A DNA stretch of 64,000 bases from Nonomuraea sp. NBC_00507 (GTDB lineage Bacteria > Actinomycetota > Actinomycetes > Streptosporangiales > Streptosporangiaceae): contig NZ_CP107853.1 of NCBI RefSeq assembly GCF_036013525.1, positions 6,696,001 to 6,760,000 of the forward strand, written 5' to 3'. Positions 8,472 to 16,658 of this stretch are shown here, piece by piece (positions within the stretch are counted from its first letter, which is position 1; each line of letters opens with the position of its first letter). The translations under genes were made by a program, and so were the position numbers. The notes beneath the pieces were generated by a model. The model was not told where the DNA came from, did not search any database, and saw only the letters and a list, made by a program, of their open reading frames with translations.

Positions 8472-11144
8472 ATGGAGTCGGCAGAGATCGCCCGCCGCTT
8501 CCTGCGCTTCTTCGAGGAGCGTGGGCACAAGATAGTGCCCTCGGCCAGCCTGATCGCTGAGGACCCGACGCTTCTCCTGGTCAATGCGGGTATGGTGCCG
8601 TTCAAGCCGTACTTCCTGGGGCAGCGCAAGCCTCCGGCGTCACGGCTGGCCACCGCGCAGAAGTGCGTGCGCACCCCCGACATCGACGAGGTCGGCAAGA
8701 CCACCCGGCACGCGACGTTCTTCCAGATGCTGGGCAACTTCTCCATCGGCGACTACTTCAAGTCCGAAGTGATCCCTTTCGCGTGGGAGCTGCTCACCAG
8801 GTCCGAGTCCGACGGCGGCTTCGGCTTCCCCGAGGACAAGCTGTGGGCGACGGTCTACCTCGAGGACGACGAGGCCTACGACCTCTGGCGCAACAAGGTC
8901 GGCCTGCCCGAGCACCGCATCCAGCGCCGCGGCCTGGAGGACAACTACTGGCACATGGGGGTGCCAGGCCCGGGCGGCCCCTGCTCGGAGATCTACTACG
9001 ACCGCGGCGCCGAATACGGCAAGGAGGGCGGTCCGGTCGCCGACGAGGACCGCTACCTCGAGGTGTGGAACCTCGTCTTCATGCAATACCAGCTCAGCCA
9101 GGTCCGCACCAAGGTCGACTTCGACGTGGCGGGCGAGCTGCCGGCGAAGAACATCGACACCGGCATGGGCCTGGAGCGCATGGCGGCGATCCTGCAGGGC
9201 GTCGACAACATCTACGAGATCGACACCACCTACAAGATCCTCGACAAGGCGGCCGAGCTCACCAAGACCCGTTACGGCCGCGACCACCGCTCCGACGTCA
9301 GCCTGCGGGTGATCGCCGACCACGTGCGCACCGGCACCATGCTGGTGGCCGACGGCGTCATGCCCGGCAACGAGGGCCGCGGTTACGTGCTGCGCCGCAT
9401 CCTGCGCCGTTCGGTGCGCAACCTGCGCCTGCTCGGCTCCGGCGACGAGCGCTATATGCACGAGCTCACCGACGTCGCGATCAACGTGATGGGCGAGCAA
9501 TACCCCGAGCTCAAGGCCGACGCGCCGCAGATCCACGGAGTCATCGACGCGGAGGAGGCCTCCTTCCTCGGCACGCTGCGCACCGGCACCGCGATCTTCG
9601 ACGTGGCCGTCGAGGAGACCAAGCGCAAGTCCGGCACCACGATCCCCGGCGACCAGGCGTTCAAGCTGCACGACACCTACGGCTTCCCGATCGACCTGAC
9701 GCTGGAGATGGCGGCCGAGCACGGGCTCAAGGTCGACGAGGAGGGCTTCCGCCGCCTCATGAAGGAGCAGCGGCAGCTGGCCAAGGCCGACGCGGCGGCG
9801 AAGAAGACCGGCAACGCCGACATCTCCGTCTTCGGGCAGCTGCTCGAGGCGGCAGGCAAGATCGAGTTCCTCGGCTACGACCAGACCGAGGCCGACACCA
9901 GCGTGGTGGGCATCCTGGTGGACGGCGCGTCCGTCCCCGCGGCGGGCGCGGGCTCGACCGTGGAGGTGGTGCTCGGGCGCACCCCGTTCTACGCCGAGGG
10001 CGGCGGCCAACTCGCCGACCAGGGCGTGATTCGCACCAGCGGCGCCGAAGTCGAGATCGTCGACGTGCAGTCCCCGCTGCCCGGGCTCGTCGTGCACCGC
10101 GGCAAGGTCCGCAGCGGCGAGCTGAGGGTCGGGGACGAGGCGCAGGCCGAGATCGACATCGAGCGCCGCCGCGCGATCTCCCGTAGCCACAGCGCGACCC
10201 ACCTCGTCCACCGCGGCTTCAAGAACGCGCTCGGCGAGACCGCGGCGCAGGCCGGCTCGGAAAACTCGCCCGGCCGCTTCCGTTTCGACTTCACCGCATC
10301 GGGCGCGGTCCCGGCCAGCGTGCTGCGCGACGTCGAGGACGAGGTCAACGCGGTGCTCATCAACGACCTCAAGGTCAACGCCTTCTACACCTCGCAGGCG
10401 GAGGCCAGGGCGATGGGTGCGCTGGCGATGTTCGGCGAGAAATACGGCGACGAGGTCCGCGTGGTCGAGATCGGCGACTACTCGCGCGAGCTGTGCGGTG
10501 GCACCCACGTGCACAGCTCCGGCCAGCTCGGCCTGGTCAAGGTGCTGGGCGAGCAGTCGGTCGGCGCGGGCGTGCGCCGCGTCGAGGCGCTCGTCGGCAT
10601 CGACGCGTTCCGGTTCCTGGCGCGTGAGAGCGTGCTGGTCAACCAGCTCACCGAGCAGCTCAAGGCGCGTCGCGAGGAGTTGCCTGAGCGCATCGACGGC
10701 ATCGTCACCCGGCTGCGCACGGCCGAGAAGGAGCTGGAAAGGCTCCGCTCGGCGCAGGTGCTCGAGGCGGCCGGTGATCTGGTGGCCCAGGCTCGTGACC
10801 TGCGGGGAGTCTCCGTCGTGACACACCGCGCGCCTGATGGCACCGGCCCCGATGACCTGCGTAAGCTCGCGCTTGATGTGCGTGGCAGGTTCCCGGCCGA
10901 CCGGCCGGCGGTCGTCCTGATCGCCGGCGTCCCCTCCGACCGGCCCGTGGTGGTTGCCGCGGTCAACGAGGCGGGGCGCGAGCGGGGGCTCAAGGCCGGA
11001 CAGCTGGTCGGCGTCGCCGCCAAGGCGCTTGGGGGTGGCGGCGGTGGCAAGGACGATGTCGCGCAAGGCGGTGGCACACGACCGGAGGCGATCGGCGACG
11101 CGCTGCGCCTGGTTGAGGAGGCCATCGCGGGGCAGCTCGGCTGA
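8472..11144 (+). CDS. alaS: Alanyl-tRNA synthetase
   Basis: 890 residues of class IIc AlaRS. Order: the catalytic domain beginning [18 protein letters not shown] with [13 protein letters not shown] and [22 protein letters not shown] (motif 1/2 region), the tRNA-recognition helices, the editing domain with the HSATH zinc motif ([12 protein letters not shown]) and CGGTHV, and a C-terminal coiled coil plus a Gly-rich segment. ATG 8472 (MESAEI) is preferred over ATG 8463 because AAAGG (8458-8462) directly abuts the first ATG but is 9 bases from the second. It charges tRNA-Ala and hydrolyses Ser- and Gly-tRNA-Ala. Confidence 0.97.
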   Translation: MESAEIARRFLRFFEERGHKIVPSASLIAEDPTLLLVNAGMVPFKPYFLGQRKPPASRLATAQKCVRTPDIDEVGKTTRHATFFQMLGNFSIGDYFKSEVIPFAWELLTRSESDGGFGFPEDKLWATVYLEDDEAYDLWRNKVGLPEHRIQRRGLEDNYWHMGVPGPGGPCSEIYYDRGAEYGKEGGPVADEDRYLEVWNLVFMQYQLSQVRTKVDFDVAGELPAKNIDTGMGLERMAAILQGVDNIYEIDTTYKILDKAAELTKTRYGRDHRSDVSLRVIADHVRTGTMLVADGVMPGNEGRGYVLRRILRRSVRNLRLLGSGDERYMHELTDVAINVMGEQYPELKADAPQIHGVIDAEEASFLGTLRTGTAIFDVAVEETKRKSGTTIPGDQAFKLHDTYGFPIDLTLEMAAEHGLKVDEEGFRRLMKEQRQLAKADAAAKKTGNADISVFGQLLEAAGKIEFLGYDQTEADTSVVGILVDGASVPAAGAGSTVEVVLGRTPFYAEGGGQLADQGVIRTSGAEVEIVDVQSPLPGLVVHRGKVRSGELRVGDEAQAEIDIERRRAISRSHSATHLVHRGFKNALGETAAQAGSENSPGRFRFDFTASGAVPASVLRDVEDEVNAVLINDLKVNAFYTSQAEARAMGALAMFGEKYGDEVRVVEIGDYSRELCGGTHVHSSGQLGLVKVLGEQSVGAGVRRVEALVGIDAFRFLARESVLVNQLTEQLKARREELPERIDGIVTRLRTAEKELERLRSAQVLEAAGDLVAQARDLRGVSVVTHRAPDGTGPDDLRKLALDVRGRFPADRPAVVLIAGVPSDRPVVVAAVNEAGRERGLKAGQLVGVAAKALGGGGGGKDDVAQGGGTRPEAIGDALRLVEEAIAGQLG

Positions 11145-11145
11145 C

Positions 11146-11625
11146 ATGAGGTTCGGTTCACGGATCGGCGTGGACGTCGGCTCCGTACGCGTCGGCGTGG
11201 CCCGCAGCGACCCTTCGGGGCTGCTGGCCACGCCAGTCGAGACAGTCAAGCGGGGCAAGGGCGACCTCGACCGCATCGCCGCGATCGTCGCCGAGCACGA
11301 CGCGATCGAAGTCGTGGTGGGACTGCCCACCTCGATGTCGGGCCGCGAGGGGCAGGCGGCCACGCTGGCCCGCCAGTTCGCCACCGCTCTGGCCGCCCGG
11401 CTCGCGCCGACGCCCGTACGGCTCTTCGACGAGCGGCTGACCACGGTAGCCGCCCAGCAAGGACTGCGGGCCAGCGGCGTGAAGGCCAAGAAACAGCGTG
11501 GCGTCGTCGATCAGGCGGCGGCTGTCGTGCTGCTGCAGGATGCGCTCGACTCCGAGCGTGCCACGGAAAGACCACCAGGCAGGCCCGTCGCACCGCCCCC
11601 GGCGGACGACGGACCTGCCCGATGA
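11146..11625 (+). CDS. ruvX: YqgF/RuvX Holliday-junction resolvase-like nuclease
   Basis: 159 residues of RNase H fold. The first strand has GVDVGSVRVGVARSD with the catalytic Asp (Asp9), then VVVGLPTSMSG with the GLP motif, FDERLTTVAA with the second acidic pair, and the C-terminal DQAAAVVLLQ with the last Asp. In E. coli the family acts in maturation of the 16S rRNA 5' end. ATG begins one base after the alaS stop; the C-terminal end is Pro-rich. The stop overlaps the next small reading frame by four bases. A gene order of alaS-ruvX-mltG-aroE is typical of actinobacteria. Confidence 0.92.
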   Translation: MRFGSRIGVDVGSVRVGVARSDPSGLLATPVETVKRGKGDLDRIAAIVAEHDAIEVVVGLPTSMSGREGQAATLARQFATALAARLAPTPVRLFDERLTTVAAQQGLRASGVKAKKQRGVVDQAAAVVLLQDALDSERATERPPGRPVAPPPADDGPAR

Positions 11626-11897
11626 GCGGGCGATTCACGGGGCAGGTCGGCACGGCGGCGACGGCGGGGGGCCGGTCGGCCGGGCGTGTGAGGGGGACGT
11701 CGAACGCGTCCCCCATGAGCGGGCACGCAGGTGCGGCGCCGATGGCGAGCCTTCCCAGGACGCGCGCGAGAGTGGCGCCGATGGCGGGCCTTCCCGGGAC
11801 GCGTGCGAGAGTGGCGTTGATGGCGGGCCTTCCCGGGACGCGCGGGTGTGTGGTCGCAGGCCGGAGGGGCCAGGCGTTTGGCGGGGTGGTCGCATGA
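11622..11897 (+). CDS. Possible small repetitive protein between ruvX and mltG
   Basis: 91 residues, Gly/Ala/Arg-rich, not recognised as a family. It is coupled at both ends: ATGA overlaps with ruvX (11622-11625) and with mltG (11894-11897). Third codon positions are mostly G or C, more so than in the mltG frame over the same stretch. It contains three 13-residue repeats of the form VAPMAGLPGTRAR. The alternative is that it is non-coding drift between ruvX and mltG, or that mltG starts further upstream in its own frame. Without homologues the coding status remains open. Confidence 0.3.
   Translation: MSGRFTGQVGTAATAGGRSAGRVRGTSNASPMSGHAGAAPMASLPRTRARVAPMAGLPGTRARVALMAGLPGTRGCVVAGRRGQAFGGVVA
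11733..11849 (+). repeat. Three tandem 39-base repeats
   Basis: Units 11733-11771, 11772-11810 and 11811-11849 share a core GATGGCGGGCCTTCCCGGGA with one to a few changes each. The 39-base length keeps every frame open, giving 13-residue repeats both in the small reading frame and in the mltG frame. It looks like recent slippage duplication next to the 18-base minisatellite in mltG. Confidence 0.7.
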
Positions 11898-13327
11898 GCG
11901 GCGACGGCACCGGCGGACGCGCGCCGAATGACCCTCGTGAGGAGGAGCAGGGCGACGTCGGCGACGTGATCCCGTTCCAGGCCGACGACGACCCGCCCGA
12001 GGAGGCCGGGTCACAGGGTGGCGAGCGGGCCGAGCCCGAGGGCTCCCAAGACCGCGAGGGCTCCCAAGACCGCGAGGGCTCCCAAGACCGCGAGGGCTCC
12101 CAAGAGCGCGAGGGCTCCCAAGAGCGCGAGGGCTCCCAAGAGCGCGAGGGCTCCCAAGAGCGCGAGGACTCTCAGGAGCGCGAGGACTCTCAGGAGCGCG
12201 AGGACTCTCAGGAGCGCGAGGACTCTCAGGAGCGCCAGGACCCTCTGGAGGGGGAAGATGCCGAGGCGGACGACGTCCGGCTGCCGGCGCCCCGCAAGCA
12301 GGCCATGCGCACGGTCGCCCTGGTCTCAGCCGGCCTGATCGCGGCGGTGGTGGCACTGGCGCTAGGGGCGTTCGCGGTGCTCAAGCCGTACCTCAGCCCC
12401 GACGACTTCGAAGGCCCCGGCAGCGGTGCGGTGACCGTGCGGATCACACCCGGCTCCAGCGCGGAGGCCATTGGCTCGGCGCTCGCCGAGGCCGGGGTGG
12501 TGGCGAGCACGCAGTCGTTCGTCCGCGCGACGGAGGATCGCGCGGTGGCCGACCGGCTGCGGCCCGGGCACTACCGCCTGCGCAAGGGCATGGCCGCGGG
12601 CGCCGCGCTCGACCTGCTGCTCAGCCCCGCGTCCAGGGTGGTGCGGCGGGTCACTGTGCCCGAGGGCATGCGGGTGAGCGAGGTGCTGCCCCGCCTCGCC
12701 CGCCAGGCCGGGCTGCCGCTCAAGGACCTGCAGAGCGTGGACAAGGCCCTGGTCGGACTGCCCAAGTACGCGCCCGGGCTCGAAGGGTTCCTCTTCCCCG
12801 CCACGTACGAGATCGAGCCAGGGGACACGGCCGTGGACGTGCTCGCCGCGATGGTCGAGCGCTTCGGCGTCGCGGCCAAGAAGGTGCGGCTGGCCGAGCA
12901 GGCGGCGCGCGTGAAGCTGACGCCGCTGGAGGCCGTCACGGTGGCCAGCCTGATTCAGGCGGAGGGCGGCACTGACGAGGACTATCCCAAGATCTCCCGA
13001 GTGATCTACAACCGGCTCGCGAAGGGCACACCGCTCGAGATCGACAGCACCGTCCTGTACGCGCAGAACCGGCGGACACTGAGAGTAACGGAGCGCGATA
13101 CCAAGGTGGACTCCCCCTACAACACCTACCGCCGCAAAGGACTGCCGCCAGGACCCATCGCCAATCCCGGGGAGAAGGCGCTGATGGCGGCCTTGCACCC
13201 GGCCAGGGGCGATTGGTACTGGTTTGTAACGACGGATCCGGCGCATAGAATCACCAAATTCACCAACAAAGAGAGCGAGTTCGTGAGATACCGGGAAGAG
13301 TTGAACAAGAACCTCGGGGCGAGCTGA
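11894..13327 (+). CDS. mltG: Endolytic murein transglycosylase MltG, copy 1, with long repeat-bearing N-terminus
   Basis: 477 residues. A cytoplasmic acidic region includes eleven hexapeptide repeats (residues 49-114: EGSQDR x3, EGSQER x4, EDSQER x4), then one membrane helix (about 138-158) and an extracellular YceG/MltG domain (about 165-475). MltG cuts nascent peptidoglycan strands, leaving 1,6-anhydro-MurNAc ends. ASLIQAEGG (Glu357 as candidate catalytic acid), SRVIYNRL, DSTVLYA, SPYNTYRRKGLPPGPIANPG and GDWYWF are family motifs. ATG 11894 (MSGDGTGG) is chosen for the ATGA overlap; the frame is open further upstream. The cytoplasmic part is much longer than in usual MltG proteins and could be a partner-binding arm. 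Confidence 0.9.
   Translation: MSGDGTGGRAPNDPREEEQGDVGDVIPFQADDDPPEEAGSQGGERAEPEGSQDREGSQDREGSQDREGSQEREGSQEREGSQEREGSQEREDSQEREDSQEREDSQEREDSQERQDPLEGEDAEADDVRLPAPRKQAMRTVALVSAGLIAAVVALALGAFAVLKPYLSPDDFEGPGSGAVTVRITPGSSAEAIGSALAEAGVVASTQSFVRATEDRAVADRLRPGHYRLRKGMAAGAALDLLLSPASRVVRRVTVPEGMRVSEVLPRLARQAGLPLKDLQSVDKALVGLPKYAPGLEGFLFPATYEIEPGDTAVDVLAAMVERFGVAAKKVRLAEQAARVKLTPLEAVTVASLIQAEGGTDEDYPKISRVIYNRLAKGTPLEIDSTVLYAQNRRTLRVTERDTKVDSPYNTYRRKGLPPGPIANPGEKALMAALHPARGDWYWFVTTDPAHRITKFTNKESEFVRYREELNKNLGAS
12038..12235 (+). repeat. 18-base minisatellite inside mltG copy 1 (11 units)
   Basis: Eleven in-frame copies of an 18-base unit, first unit GAGGGCTCCCAAGACCGC. Three units encode EGSQDR, then four EGSQER, then four EDSQER, so the array appears to have grown by block duplication of successive variants. 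It ends exactly at CAGGACCCT. Repeat number is likely to vary between strains. Confidence 0.95.
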
Positions 13328-13538
13328 TGGCCGACGGGACCCCCTCCGTCCCCACGCAAAAGCTCCAACGCGGGGCATGCGTCCTCTTTCCGTCCCCTAG
13401 CATGGCTACCCAGAGTGATCTCCGCCGGTCATGGCAGCATGTCCGGCGGTTCCCCCAGTTCCACTCGGTAACCCCTGCCGGTTGGGCACTTCCGCTTGAC
13501 GCCTGGCCGGCAGTACCGGGAGATTGGCCAGCGAACCT
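13328..13538 (+). other. Gap between the two mltG genes
   Basis: No gene is visible. A possible hairpin pairs CCGCCGG (13422-13428) with CCGGCGG (13443-13449) over a 14-base loop. TTGACG at 13496-13501 could be a -35 box for the second mltG, but no convincing -10 is seen. The second copy may therefore have its own promoter, unlike the coupled first copy. Confidence 0.4.
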
Positions 13539-14696
13539 ATGAACGATCTCGATCTGAACACGCTGCTCGGCGCCGAAGACGACGAAGGTCAGACCAGGCG
13601 CCGCACCCGAGGCTCCGGCAAACGTGGCAACGGCCGCAGACGGCGCAGGCGCCGCAACCGGGGTCGATTCATAGCGCCACTGCTCGCCTTCGTCGTGCTG
13701 GCGGGCATCATCGGCGGCGGCGGATACTACGGCTACCTTTGGCTCAGCGACGCCCTCGTCCCCGACGACTACACCGGTCAGGGCACCGGCGAGGTCGTCA
13801 TTGAGATCAAGGACGGGCAGAGTGCCTCGGAGGTGGCCGAGGAGCTGGAGCGGCAGGGGGTCGTAAAAAGCGCCAGGGCGTTCACCAACGCGATCGCCAA
13901 CGCCGGCAAGAGCGCCTCGCTGCAGCCGGGCTCGTACAAGCTGCGCAAGCAGATGTCGGCGGCCTTCGCCGTAACGATGCTCGTCCCGGAGAACCGGCTG
14001 CTCGCCAAGGTGACGCTCAAGGAGGGCCTGCGGCTGTCCGACACGCTCACCACGCTCGCCAAGGAGACCGGCAAGCCGGTCAAGGAGTTCACCTCCGCGG
14101 CCAAGGACGCCGAGGATCTGGACCTGCCGTCGTATGCGAAGGGCAAGCTCGAGGGCTACGCCTTCCCCGCCACGTACGACTTCCAGCCCAAGTCCACCCC
14201 GAAGCAGATGCTGGCGGCGATGGTCAAGAGGTTCAACCAGACGGCCGAACAGATGGACCTCGAAGGCGGCGCCAAGGAGCTCGGCCACACGCCGCACCAG
14301 ATCATGGTCATCGCGAGCATCGTGCAGGCCGAGGCGGGCCGGCAGGAGGACATGGCGAAGATCGCCCGCGTCATCTACAACCGGCTCGAGCGCAAGCCGC
14401 AGATGAAGCTGGAGATGGACAGCACGGTGATGTACGCGCTCGGCAAGTACGGCACAGCCGCCACCTTCGCTGAGACGAAGACCAGACACCCGTACAACAC
14501 CTACCAGAACCTGGGCCTGCCGCCCGGCCCGATCTCCAACCCCGGCGACCACGCCATCGAGGCGGCGCTGAACCCGGCGAAGGGGGATTGGCTCTGGTTC
14601 ATCGCCACCGACCCCAACAGCAACGTCACCAAGTTCGCCTCAACGGAGGCTCAGCGCCAGGCGCTTCTCGCCGAATACAAGAACAACGGCGGCTGA
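13539..14696 (+). CDS. mltG: Endolytic murein transglycosylase MltG, copy 2
   Basis: 385 residues with the same architecture as the gene before it: a short basic cytoplasmic part, one membrane helix (about 44-66) and an MltG domain. The motifs ASIVQAEAG (Glu265 as candidate catalytic acid), ARVIYNRL, DSTVMYALG, HPYNTYQNLGLPPGPISNPG and GDWLWF are intact, so this is not a decayed copy. It lacks the hexapeptide array and is closer to normal family length. ATG 13539 (MNDLDL) is used; an in-frame TTG at 13524 is an alternative, since GGGAG (13518-13522) lies oddly close to it. A strong hairpin follows. Two tandem, clearly diverged copies suggest division of labour. Confidence 0.92.
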   Translation: MNDLDLNTLLGAEDDEGQTRRRTRGSGKRGNGRRRRRRRNRGRFIAPLLAFVVLAGIIGGGGYYGYLWLSDALVPDDYTGQGTGEVVIEIKDGQSASEVAEELERQGVVKSARAFTNAIANAGKSASLQPGSYKLRKQMSAAFAVTMLVPENRLLAKVTLKEGLRLSDTLTTLAKETGKPVKEFTSAAKDAEDLDLPSYAKGKLEGYAFPATYDFQPKSTPKQMLAAMVKRFNQTAEQMDLEGGAKELGHTPHQIMVIASIVQAEAGRQEDMAKIARVIYNRLERKPQMKLEMDSTVMYALGKYGTAATFAETKTRHPYNTYQNLGLPPGPISNPGDHAIEAALNPAKGDWLWFIATDPNSNVTKFASTEAQRQALLAEYKNNGG

Positions 14697-14716
14697 CCGA
14701 GCCGTCCGCGCTCGCC

Positions 14717-14746
14717 GCCGCCCACCCGCTGAGATGGGTGGGCGGC
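14717..14746 (+). terminator. Terminator after mltG copy 2
   Basis: An 11-bp perfect stem pairs GCCGCCCACCC (14717-14727) with GGGTGGGCGGC (14736-14746) around an 8-base loop, 21 bases after the stop. No T tract follows, which is usual for actinobacterial terminators. Confidence 0.65.
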
Positions 14747-15091
14747 CGACCGGGCCCGGTGCCTGAAGCCCGAGGGCCGGATCTTGCGGTCATGGGTCCC
14801 GCGAGAGGGCACCATGATCGCCACCGTGCCCGCCCGTTGCAAGGCCCTTCGGCCGCCCTGTGCCGGTAGGGGGTGCCGGGCGTAGCTGTGCCGGTAGAGG
14901 TGCCGGGCGTTGAGCTTGCCGTACACCCGCGCGGTGCCCGTGAAACTGGGCCGGCCCCGTGTATGTGGCGGGACCCCCGGTGCGAGGGTGGGCGGGCGGT
15001 GACAGGGCTGAGCTGCTGGGCGGTGCCGGGCTTGCGATGCTGGGCGCCGCGTTGGCGATAGGGTCGTCGTGTTCGTTCGGAAGGAGTGCGG
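14747..15091. other. Intergenic region upstream of aroE
   Basis: No credible gene on either strand. It contains a direct repeat: CTGTGCCGGTAG followed by a GGTGCCGGGCGT block at 14858-14885 and again at 14886-14914. A CGATAGGGTCGT element (15057-15068) identical to one before the DUF948 gene probably marks the aroE promoter, with TAGGGT (15059-15064) as a -10 candidate. GGAAGGAG (15079-15086) is the aroE ribosome site. Confidence 0.5.
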
Positions 15092-15949
15092 ATGCGAGCC
15101 GCCGTGTTGGGATCGCCCATCGCTCATTCGCTCTCGCCCTACCTGCACAGGGCCGCCTATCAGGCGATGGGCCTGGACGGGTGGAGCTACGAGGCGCTCG
15201 AATGCGACGAGGCACGGCTGCCGGGCCTGCTGCGCGAGCTGACACCCGTGCGCGGGCAGGGCCAGGAGGACGGTGACGCCTGGGCGGGGCTGTCGCTGAC
15301 CATGCCGCTCAAGCGGGCCGTGCTGCCGCTGCTCGACTCCGTCTCAGAGCTGGCCGTGGAGGTCGGCGGCGCCAACACGGTGGTGTTCCGCGACGGACTG
15401 CGGCACGGCGACAACACCGACGTCTACGGCATCGAGCAGGCGCTGGCCGAGGCCGGAGTGCCCGCGCCGCGGTCGGCCACCGTGCTGGGCGGAGGAGCCA
15501 CCGCGGCCTCCACGCTCGCGGCCCTGCGCAACCTCGGGCTGTTCTCGACGACCCTGCTGGTACGCGACCCGGCGCGGGCAGGCGAGACGGTGGAGGTGGC
15601 GGAGCGGCTCGGCGTGGCGCTGGCGGTGGAGACGTTCGACAAACTCGACGCCCTCACCGGGGTGGACCTGGTGGTGTCCACGCTGCCGAGCGGCGCCGCC
15701 GACGCCTTCGCCGACCGGCTGGCCCGGGTCCCCGCGCTCTTCGACGTCGTCTACTCACCCTGGCCGACCAGAGCGGCGGCGGCCGTGCAGGCGGCGGGCG
15801 GCACGGTGGTCGGCGGGTTCCCGATGCTGCTGCACCAGGCGGCGCGGCAGGTGGAGTTGATGACCGGCCGGACGGATGTGCCGGTGGAGGCCATGCGTGC
15901 GGCCGGTGAAGCGGAGATCCTCAGGCGGGCGGCCAGTCGAACGGATTGA
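15092..15949 (+). CDS. aroE: Shikimate dehydrogenase
   Basis: 285 residues; reduces 3-dehydroshikimate to shikimate with NADPH in the aromatic amino acid pathway. The N-terminal substrate domain begins GSPIAHSLSPYLHRAAY and contains LSLTMPLKRAV with the catalytic Lys; GGANTVVF and GDNTDVYG carry the Asn and Asp contacts. The nucleotide-binding loop is LGGGATAAST. The C-terminal GGFPMLLHQAARQVELMTG is typical. ATG 15092 is favoured over GTG 15086 because GGAAGGAG lies 5 bases upstream. The last 29 bases overlap the convergent PIN-domain toxin gene. Confidence 0.95.
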   Translation: MRAAVLGSPIAHSLSPYLHRAAYQAMGLDGWSYEALECDEARLPGLLRELTPVRGQGQEDGDAWAGLSLTMPLKRAVLPLLDSVSELAVEVGGANTVVFRDGLRHGDNTDVYGIEQALAEAGVPAPRSATVLGGGATAASTLAALRNLGLFSTTLLVRDPARAGETVEVAERLGVALAVETFDKLDALTGVDLVVSTLPSGAADAFADRLARVPALFDVVYSPWPTRAAAAVQAAGGTVVGGFPMLLHQAARQVELMTGRTDVPVEAMRAAGEAEILRRAASRTD

Positions 15950-16340
15950 TCGTTTTCACGCCGAGCCCAGCGAAGTCCTTGACGTTGCGGGTCACGAGGA
16001 TCCAGTCGTGCGTGCGTGCGGTGGCGGCGATCAGGCCGTCGACGATCGGGAGCGGCCGTATGGCATGCAGCCGCCCCCATTCCTCGGCCACGGCGGCGGT
16101 GACCGGTAGGATCCGGGTCTTGAACTCGCGCTGGAGACGAGCCAGCCAGCTGTCGTAGCCGCCTGCTCGTGCCGGATCGCGGCGCCGCAGCAACTCGACG
16201 CCCTTGCGGATCTCGCCGAACACCATGACGCTCACGTAGAGGCCCGGCCCGTTGACGGTGTCGAGCCACGCCTGCATGTTGGCGTCCCTGGTGCGCTTGG
16301 TCATCTCCGACACGACGTTGGTGTCGAGGATGTAGCTCAT
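15921..16340 (-). CDS. vapC: VapC-type PIN-domain toxin ribonuclease
   Basis: 139 residues of PIN fold. The first acidic residue is in YILDTNVVSEM (Asp6), then GEIRKGVELL (Glu43), and the C-terminal cluster is VDGLIAATARTHDWILVTRNVKDF (Asp100 and the TRN.KDF motif). The family cleaves RNA, often initiator tRNA, after release from its antitoxin. It follows the antitoxin with a four-base overlap (16337-16340), and its 3' end runs 29 bases into the end of aroE on the other strand. Its place between two conserved housekeeping blocks suggests insertion of a toxin-antitoxin module. Confidence 0.9.
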   Translation of the reverse strand: MSYILDTNVVSEMTKRTRDANMQAWLDTVNGPGLYVSVMVFGEIRKGVELLRRRDPARAGGYDSWLARLQREFKTRILPVTAAVAEEWGRLHAIRPLPIVDGLIAATARTHDWILVTRNVKDFAGLGVKTINPFDWPPA

Positions 16341-16624
16341 TCGATGCCCTCGAAGTCGATGTCCCGCATCTCGGTGCTCTTGTCTCGAGCGAGGTCCAGG
16401 TCGCTCAGGTCAGGACCGGAGAGCAGAAACTCCTTGAAGCCCGGCTTCGGCTCCTGGCTCTTGAGCTGGCGATATTCCTCCATGTCGAGGATCACCGCCA
16501 CATCGCGCCCGTGCCGCATGACGATCTGCGGCCCCTCGTCATGTGCTCTGCGAACGACCTCGCTGAACCGCTGCTTGGCCTCTTGCAGCTGCCATTTGGT
16601 CGCTTCGAGCTGTTCTCCTGTCAT
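16337..16624 (-). CDS. Phd/YefM-type antitoxin paired with VapC
   Basis: 95 residues. The N-terminal Phd/YefM DNA-binding fold shows WQLQEAKQRFSEVVRRAHDEGPQIVMRHGRDVAVIL followed by a MEEYRQL helix; the C-terminal acidic tail (SDLDLARDKSTEMRDIDFEGIE) probably wraps the toxin. It neutralises the PIN toxin and, with it, represses its own promoter. ATG start with an ACAGGAG ribosome site just upstream on the - strand. An inverted repeat at 16633-16658 is a likely operator. Confidence 0.9.
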   Translation of the reverse strand: MTGEQLEATKWQLQEAKQRFSEVVRRAHDEGPQIVMRHGRDVAVILDMEEYRQLKSQEPKPGFKEFLLSGPDLSDLDLARDKSTEMRDIDFEGIE

Positions 16625-16632
16625 ATGACTCC

Positions 16633-16658
16633 ATTCTGACTATTTTCCTGGACAGAAT
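16633..16658 (-). promoter_or_regulatory. Candidate operator of the toxin-antitoxin pair
   Basis: ATTCTGAC (16633-16640) and GACAGAAT (16651-16658) form an inverted repeat with one mismatch and a 10-base spacer, in an AT-rich patch just upstream of the antitoxin ATG. Phd-family antitoxins usually bind such palindromes. Activity is inferred from position. Confidence 0.5.

Noticed and set aside
10954..11145. Upstream extension of ruvX into alaS
   Set aside because: The RNase H fold begins at ATG 11146, one base after the alaS stop; the extension lies in another frame of alaS.
8640..11489. 949-codon open frame on the - strand over alaS and ruvX
   Set aside because: Antisense shadow of two conserved genes; no recognisable motif.
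12038..12235. Repeat array as a possible CRISPR
   Set aside because: Units are contiguous 18-base copies without unique spacers, in frame within a coding gene, and no cas genes are near.
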